37,051 nucleotides of DNA, taken from contig JAFRCC010000013.1 of assembly GCA_017404545.1 (NCBI GenBank), forward strand, positions 1-37,051, read 5' to 3'. The notes below the pieces were generated by a model that did not search any database, was not told where the DNA came from, and was given only the letters and a program-made list of their open reading frames with translations. Both the position numbers and the translations under genes were made by a program. This stretch comes from Clostridia bacterium. GTDB lineage: Bacteria > Bacillota > Clostridia > TANB77 > CAG-508. Shown piece by piece: positions 32,148 through 37,051 of this stretch; within the stretch, counting starts at the first letter, position 1, and each line of letters starts with the position of its first letter.

Positions 32148-34811
32148 TTATTGATGTATTTTTTCTTTTATTTTTACTAACGTATTAAGTGCTTCTAATG
32201 GTGTAATTTGGTCAAAATCTATTTTATCAATTTCGTGAGCAACTTCAGCAATTTTGTAATTATTTATATCTATGTTTTCTGGTACCATTTTATAAATGTT
32301 GTTTGCTGGCTCTGCGACCTCATTCTTAGTAACAGAAACATCTCCTATAGAAATTTTATTATTCATTACATTCTTGCGCTCTAATGACTGTAATATCTCG
32401 TTAGCCTTTTGAGTTACTACTTGAGGGACACCAGCAAGTCTAGCAACATGTACGCCATAACTTTCATCTGTTCCTCCATCAACAATTTTTCTTAAGAAAA
32501 TAATGTCTTCACCTTTTTCTTTTACTGCAATTGAATAGTTTTTAACACCATCAATTTTATTTTCTAGCTCAGTCAATTCATGGTAATGTGTAGCAAACAA
32601 AGTTTTTGAGCCACACTTTTCTCTATCAGCTATAAACTCGGCAACAGCCCATGCAATTGATAAGCCATCGTAAGTCGACGTTCCTCTACCAATTTCATCA
32701 AGAATAACCAAACTTTCGTTAGTTGCTTCTTTTAATATAGTCGCAACTTCCATCATTTCAACCATAAATGTGCTTTGCCCCATACTTAAATCATCTGAAG
32801 CACCAACTCTCGTAAATATCTTATCTACAATTCCAATTTTAGCATATGATGCAGGAACAAAACACCCCACTTGTGCCATTAGTGTTATCAAAGCCACTTG
32901 ACGCATATATGTTGATTTACCTGCCATATTCGGTCCTGTAATAATTGCTAATCTATTACTATTCTTATCTAGGTATGTATCGTTTGGAACAAAATTGTTA
33001 GATGAAATCATCTTTTCGATAACAGGATGTCTTCCTTCTTTTATATCAATTATTCCATCATTGTCCACAATTGGTTTTACATAATTCAAATCTTCTGCAA
33101 CAATTGCAAAAGATGCAATAACATCAAGCTCTGAAATTAAGCTTGCTGTTTTTTGAATTCTTTGAATCTGCTTTTCTATACTTTCTCTTACTTCTGAAAA
33201 AGCATTATATTCAAGTATAACAACCTTCTCTTCAGCACCCAATAGTTGATTTTCTAGTTGTTTCAATTCTTCTGTTATATACCTTTCTGCATTTGCCAAT
33301 GTTTGTTTTCTAATATAACGTTCTGGAACCATTGAAAGATTTGACTTAGTAACTTCTATAAAGTACCCGAAAACTTTGTTAAATCCAATTTTTAAATTCT
33401 TTATACCTGTTTCTTCTTTTTCTTTTGCCTCTAGGTCTATAAGCCATTTTTTCCCATCCGTAGTTGCACTTTTTAATCTATCAATTTCAGGATTATATCC
33501 CATCTTAATTAATCCACCATCTTTAACTCCAATTGGAGGATCTTCAACAATTGATTTTTCAATAATCTCGTACACATCTTCTAGTGTATCCATATTTTCA
33601 TATATGTTCTTCAAAAGTCCAGCACCTGTACTTGCTAAAATATGCTTAATATCTGGCAATTGCTTCACGGAGTTTTTTAGTGAGATTAAATCTCTACCAT
33701 TTGCATTTCCATATGCAATTTTTCCAGCTAAACGCTCAATATCATAAACTTTCTTCAATGAGTCGATAATGTCTCCCCTAAGAATAATGCTATCCTTCAT
33801 CTCCTCGACAGCATCAAGTCTTTGGTTAATTTCTGTTTTGTCAATCAAAGGATCATTTAGCCATCTTCTTAGCATTCTCCCTCCCATTGATGTTGAAGTC
33901 TTATCTAAAACCCATAATAAAGTTCCCTTCTTAGATTTATCTCTCATTTTCTCGGTAAGCTCTAAATTCCTTCTTGCATTGATATCCAATGCCATGTAAC
34001 GAGTTGTATTGTATATTTTTATTGTGTTAATATGATCGAGTCCCGTTTTTTGGGTATCTTCCAAATATTTTAATAGGGCATTTATCGCATATATGGCTAA
34101 TTTTTTTTCTGATAAATTCTTATCACTTATCTGCTCATTTCTATCATCAATAATATTGTACATTCCAGATAATAGCTCATATTCGCCATCAAAATATTCT
34201 TCATTTTCCCTTGAAATATATGTTTTAAAACGCTCTTGTATCTTTTCAATTTCTGTTTGGCTGTTGAACATTAATTCGCTAACTATAAGCTCTGCTGGTG
34301 AATATCTAGAAATCTCGTCTAAAAGTCTTGCAAAATTATTGTGCTCCACAATTTGAGTTGCTAAGAATTCACCTGTTGAAATATCACAAACGGCTATACC
34401 AAAATATACCCCACTTTTATATATAGACATTATATAATTATTTTTCTTTTCTTCTAACAAGTTCGATTCTATAACTGTACCTGGAGTTACTACTCTAACA
34501 ACCTCTCTTTTTACTATTCCTTTAGCACTTTTAGGATCCTCAACTTGCTCACAAATTGCAACTTTATACCCTTTTTCAATTAATTTTGCTATATATCCAT
34601 CTGCTGCATGATAAGGAATTCCAGACATAGGTGCTCTTTTTTCTTGCCCACAATCTTTTCCTGTTAATGTGAGCTCAAGCTCTCTAGATACAATTTCTGC
34701 ATCTTCATAAAACATCTCATAAAAATCGCCTAATCTATAAAATAAAACACAATCACTATATTGTTTTTTAGTATCTAAATAATGTTGCATCATAGGTGAA
34801 TACTCTGCCAT
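32148..34811 (-). CDS. mutS: DNA mismatch repair protein MutS
   Basis: The 887-residue protein recognises mismatches and recruits MutL. The N-terminal mismatch-binding domain has YRLGDFYEMFYEDA, including the F-x-E pair that contacts the mismatch. A connector, lever and clamp follow. The ATPase domain has Walker A ITGPNMAGKST at about residue 625, the signature TFMVEMMEVA and Walker B VILDEIGRGTST. The C-terminal region ends in a helical dimerisation segment. The length is standard. The ATG at 34811 follows AAAGGATGG. mutL, normally the next gene, is absent from the window. Confidence 0.97.
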   Translation of the reverse strand: MAEYSPMMQHYLDTKKQYSDCVLFYRLGDFYEMFYEDAEIVSRELELTLTGKDCGQEKRAPMSGIPYHAADGYIAKLIEKGYKVAICEQVEDPKSAKGIVKREVVRVVTPGTVIESNLLEEKKNNYIMSIYKSGVYFGIAVCDISTGEFLATQIVEHNNFARLLDEISRYSPAELIVSELMFNSQTEIEKIQERFKTYISRENEEYFDGEYELLSGMYNIIDDRNEQISDKNLSEKKLAIYAINALLKYLEDTQKTGLDHINTIKIYNTTRYMALDINARRNLELTEKMRDKSKKGTLLWVLDKTSTSMGGRMLRRWLNDPLIDKTEINQRLDAVEEMKDSIILRGDIIDSLKKVYDIERLAGKIAYGNANGRDLISLKNSVKQLPDIKHILASTGAGLLKNIYENMDTLEDVYEIIEKSIVEDPPIGVKDGGLIKMGYNPEIDRLKSATTDGKKWLIDLEAKEKEETGIKNLKIGFNKVFGYFIEVTKSNLSMVPERYIRKQTLANAERYITEELKQLENQLLGAEEKVVILEYNAFSEVRESIEKQIQRIQKTASLISELDVIASFAIVAEDLNYVKPIVDNDGIIDIKEGRHPVIEKMISSNNFVPNDTYLDKNSNRLAIITGPNMAGKSTYMRQVALITLMAQVGCFVPASYAKIGIVDKIFTRVGASDDLSMGQSTFMVEMMEVATILKEATNESLVILDEIGRGTSTYDGLSIAWAVAEFIADREKCGSKTLFATHYHELTELENKIDGVKNYSIAVKEKGEDIIFLRKIVDGGTDESYGVHVARLAGVPQVVTQKANEILQSLERKNVMNNKISIGDVSVTKNEVAEPANNIYKMVPENIDINNYKIAEVAHEIDKIDFDQITPLEALNTLVKIKEKIHQ

Positions 34812-34879
34812 TTTCTATTACCATCCTTTACTATTCCATTTTTATCCATTGGTGTAAAACACTAATTTTCTCAGGTCAT

Positions 34880-34909
34880 TCTATAACACATTCGGTCAAA
34901 ATTCAACAA
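34880..34909 (-). promoter_or_regulatory. Possible promoter of mutS
   Basis: On the minus strand TTGTTG (34904-34909) and TATAGA (34880-34885) are 18 bp apart, 69 bases upstream of the ATG. The match is moderate. Confidence 0.4.
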
Positions 34910-34935
34910 AAAATTACAATATCCTATGACGTTTC

Positions 34936-34973
34936 AAAAAAATAACTGAAAAGTATTTTACTACTTTCCAGTT
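34936..34973 (-). terminator. Terminator of the 73-residue protein gene
   Basis: On the minus strand AACTGGAAAGTA pairs with TACTTTTCAGTT (one G-T wobble), followed by ATTTTTTTG. The stem contains the stop codon of the gene (34961-34963). Confidence 0.85.
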
Positions 34974-35182
34974 ACCTCCATATACGTTTTTTCTAGATTT
35001 CTTTCAGATACACCTATGCTTCTTAATACTAAAAGAGCATCCTCCTTGCTAACTTTAGAAAAGCATGATTCTTCTTTTAAAAATTGCCTTATCAAATCGT
35101 TCTTCTTGTAATCTTTTCCTAATGCTTTCAAATAATCAATTTTAGTATAATTCATCAATTTTAGTTCATCAATAATAGTCAT
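34961..35182 (-). CDS. 73-residue protein of unknown function
   Basis: The ATG at 35182 (MTIIDELKLMNYTKIDYL) lies 8 bases after GGAGG; the ATG at 35188 would be too close to it. The soluble, predicted helical protein is K/E-rich with one cysteine. It is 12 bases downstream of the 537-residue gene and ends in the terminator, so the two form a tight two-gene unit. A partner, chaperone or inhibitor of the upstream product is possible, but no family is recognised. Confidence 0.7.
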   Translation of the reverse strand: MTIIDELKLMNYTKIDYLKALGKDYKKNDLIRQFLKEESCFSKVSKEDALLVLRSIGVSERNLEKTYMEVTGK

Positions 35183-35194
35183 ATACATCTCCTC

Positions 35195-36808
35195 CTACCT
35201 ATTTATAGTTTCAATTGTTCTATCACTATTTTCATAAACAAATTCATTTGAGTCTAACTTTCTTTTAATTTCATCCTCTGAACTTTTTGTTAGCTCTAGT
35301 GAACCTGTATCTATTAAATAAAATTTAAATTTTTCATCTTGTTTTTCACATACACAAATAATGCGTTTGTACCCTTTTTCTTTATTTTCCTTTTTTTCTA
35401 TAGTACCAATATATGCACAATCAATATTGTCGCCAAATAGCCCTTTACGTAATATATTACTAAAAACCATTGAAAATTCGTTACCCGAAATACCAATTTT
35501 CTTCATATTTTCAATTAGTATTTGAGCACATAATTCAAAATTCTGCGGTATTTCTTCATCTTGCTCTTGCTTGATTTCTTCTATAAGTCCTTCAGCTTGA
35601 TTTTTTTCATGCTGTTTATTGAAAATATTATAAATTTTTTCATTTGCATTTTTGAATACTTCATCATGTCCAAAAACAGTGCGTATCCCCTCTAGTTTTT
35701 GACCTAACTTAGCTCTTAACAAATCGTTTAATATTTCTCCATCTTCTGACCTTGTTGCATTGATTGCTTCTAGCTCAACTGCACCTTCTTTTGTAGAAAA
35801 GCCTGTAAAGAAATGCCCATTATTAAGACCTGTTGATATTATTACACCATCTATTTCTTGTTCCATTTCACTAATTATTTTAGCATAAATCCTTGAAAAA
35901 TCATAGCATGTTATCTTATCTCCTGGAACAATTCCTTCAAGATAATCTTTCGAAAATTTACTAGTATAGTTTTGTTTTTTTAATTTATCTCTGTACACAT
36001 AACCTTCGTCATATGTAAATAATTGACATAATTTATAATATACGTAAATCGCTTCTTCTTCTATTGATAAATCTTCTGGTATTCCACTATAAACTGCATC
36101 TCTTACTGCATCGTTTAGTTTCCATTGCGGTTCGCTATCATCTTTTATAATACAAGCAACAGACTCAGAAATATAATAATTTTTGAATCTATAATCTTTT
36201 GGAATATATCTCTCAAATTCCAATCTTTCATACATTTCTAAATAAGCCTTTTTATATTTTTCTATATCTGGAATATAAAATTGACTATATAGTCGTTGAT
36301 TATCTAATTCGCCATTTTCATTCGGAGCACCAAACATACTTGTCATAATTCTAATAAATATATCTATACTCATTGATGCAGGATATATTTTCCCATTTTG
36401 TTCGTATGTTACGTAAAAAGCCTCTTTATTATTTTGGTAATCAATAAACTTATTTCTTGTATCTTCATCAGTTAGAATTTCGATAACCTTATAAAAAACC
36501 CCATTACTAAAAACAAGATCAAACTCTTCTCTCAACTCAAACCCATACTCATTTAAGTTCCTTTGTTTCATAAATTCATTTAAGTTTTGATACTCTACTG
36601 ACGATTTATCCATTGTTTCCATCTTTTTTGCTATATACTCTAAGTATTCAGCTAAATTACAATTTTCGGCATCTACATCATCATATCCAAGTATTAGTCT
36701 TTCATAGCCCCACCCCATATATGTTATCATTTTTTTATCATTGGCAATTGCATACATTACGTCATCATACTTACTTCCATACTTCTTTTCAATAATTATT
36801 TTTTCCAT
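35195..36808 (-). CDS. Large protein with a possible transglutaminase-like cysteine site
   Basis: The 537-residue protein has no signal peptide or membrane segment. The middle part (about 255-360) has a helix with YVYYKLCQLFTYDEGY, then C301 in DKITCYDFSRIYAKI, H332 in NNGHFFTGF and acidic or amide residues at E347, N350 and D356. The order and spacing of Cys, His about 31 residues later, and an acidic residue about 15 after that, fit the transglutaminase/papain-like cysteine fold. This is inference by pattern. The N-terminal 250 residues and the lysine/glutamate-rich C-terminus are unrecognised. The ATG at 36808 follows GTAGGAGAATTAT, with a strong promoter at 36843-36871. Confidence 0.72.
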   Translation of the reverse strand: MEKIIIEKKYGSKYDDVMYAIANDKKMITYMGWGYERLILGYDDVDAENCNLAEYLEYIAKKMETMDKSSVEYQNLNEFMKQRNLNEYGFELREEFDLVFSNGVFYKVIEILTDEDTRNKFIDYQNNKEAFYVTYEQNGKIYPASMSIDIFIRIMTSMFGAPNENGELDNQRLYSQFYIPDIEKYKKAYLEMYERLEFERYIPKDYRFKNYYISESVACIIKDDSEPQWKLNDAVRDAVYSGIPEDLSIEEEAIYVYYKLCQLFTYDEGYVYRDKLKKQNYTSKFSKDYLEGIVPGDKITCYDFSRIYAKIISEMEQEIDGVIISTGLNNGHFFTGFSTKEGAVELEAINATRSEDGEILNDLLRAKLGQKLEGIRTVFGHDEVFKNANEKIYNIFNKQHEKNQAEGLIEEIKQEQDEEIPQNFELCAQILIENMKKIGISGNEFSMVFSNILRKGLFGDNIDCAYIGTIEKKENKEKGYKRIICVCEKQDEKFKFYLIDTGSLELTKSSEDEIKRKLDSNEFVYENSDRTIETINR

Positions 36809-36842
36809 ATAATTCTCCTACATAAAAATATATACAAGATTT

Positions 36843-36871
36843 ATTTTACCGCCTTTTTGTCATTATGTCAA
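36843..36871 (-). promoter_or_regulatory. Strong promoter of the two-gene transglutaminase-like unit
   Basis: On the minus strand a perfect TTGACA (36866-36871) and TAAAAT (36843-36848) are 17 bp apart, 35 bases before the ATG. Confidence 0.85.
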
Positions 36872-36911
36872 CTTATTTAAGATAATAACACTAACCTATA
36901 AATTTATTTTC

Positions 36912-37051
36912 TATAATAGAACAATAGCGGACATTATGACAATTGCAAAAGACAAAATTTAATGCAAATGTCCGCGTAATTGTTCGTGCGCGAAAATTTC
37001 GCAGAAATTTTCTGTGCAATGTTAGCGAAGCCTTTATATTATAGGAATTCC
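36912..37051 (+). repeat. Structured AT-rich repeat, copy 4 (cut by the window edge)
   Basis: The copy begins TATAATAGAACAAT. Hairpin 1 pairs GAACAAT (36919-36925) with ATTGTTC (36979-36985) and CGGACATT (36928-36935) with AATGTCCG (36967-36974). Hairpin 2 pairs TGCGC-GAAAATTTC with GAAATTTTC-GTGCA around a GCA loop, with a bulged T (36987-37018). CTGTGCAATGTT follows, and then the left arm of an AT-rich palindrome reaching GGAATTCC at the edge. The last part continues outside the window. Confidence 0.65.

Overview
The window is AT-rich (most 60-base lines carry only 12-20 G/C) and reads as the chromosome of a low-GC, spore-forming Clostridia-type Firmicute. The evidence is strong Shine-Dalgarno sites with ATG, TTG and GTG starts, consensus TTGACA/TATAAT promoters, a rpmB-spoVM neighbourhood as in Bacillus, a bifunctional Rel, RecJ, ScpB, a YlbF-family protein and tRNAs with encoded CCA. 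It is mostly core genome. No CRISPR array, no complete insertion sequence and no prophage were seen.

Layout. 1-330: minus-strand tRNA cluster (Val, Asp and the 5' end of a third, probably Phe) behind a near-perfect promoter. 424-1486: DUF421 and DUF4363 membrane pair. 1666-2174: rpmB facing spoVM and a 51-residue membrane protein. 2231-3117: a structured repeat, nth, and a truncated repeat copy. 3116-5516: an anchored protein, scpB, a second anchored protein and a tiny charged protein. 5518-8126: double-OB SSB, a Mur-ligase-like fragment, a small membrane protein and a CorA-type transporter. 8145-12705: recJ, rel and an MBL hydrolase. 12938-17701: an alpha-glucan cluster with GT4 glycosyltransferase and YlbF on minus, and DUF4912, GH57 branching enzyme and a lipoprotein on plus. 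17814-21235: der-plsY-gpsA and rpmF. 21413-22470: a short block of clearly higher GC with two convergent genes of unknown function. 22552-25595: asnB, a broken DUF4116-repeat gene and a lipoprotein. 25665-31385: ligA, a zinc-ribbon membrane protein, pgsA, an RNHCP protein and a TGS-fused uridine-kinase-like enzyme. 31555-34811: anchored protein and mutS. 34961-36808: a transglutaminase-like protein with a 73-residue partner.

The genes cover translation (tRNAs, L28, L32), genome maintenance (Nth, SSB, RecJ, LigA, MutS, ScpB, Der), stringent response (Rel), phospholipid synthesis (PlsY, GpsA, PgsA), glucan metabolism and sporulation (SpoVM). Several usual operon partners are absent beside their genes: scpA, apt, mutL, rpsF/rpsR, plsX.

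The least explained content is a family of AT-rich, multi-hairpin repeats with compensatory base changes (2231-2382, 3035-3080, 24443-24484, 36912-37051), a perfect 40-bp palindrome between plsY and gpsA with a degenerate half copy near 12809, the GC-shifted block, and the transglutaminase-like two-gene unit. Three +1 frameshifts (two in der, one in the DUF4116 gene) look like sequence errors or recent damage.
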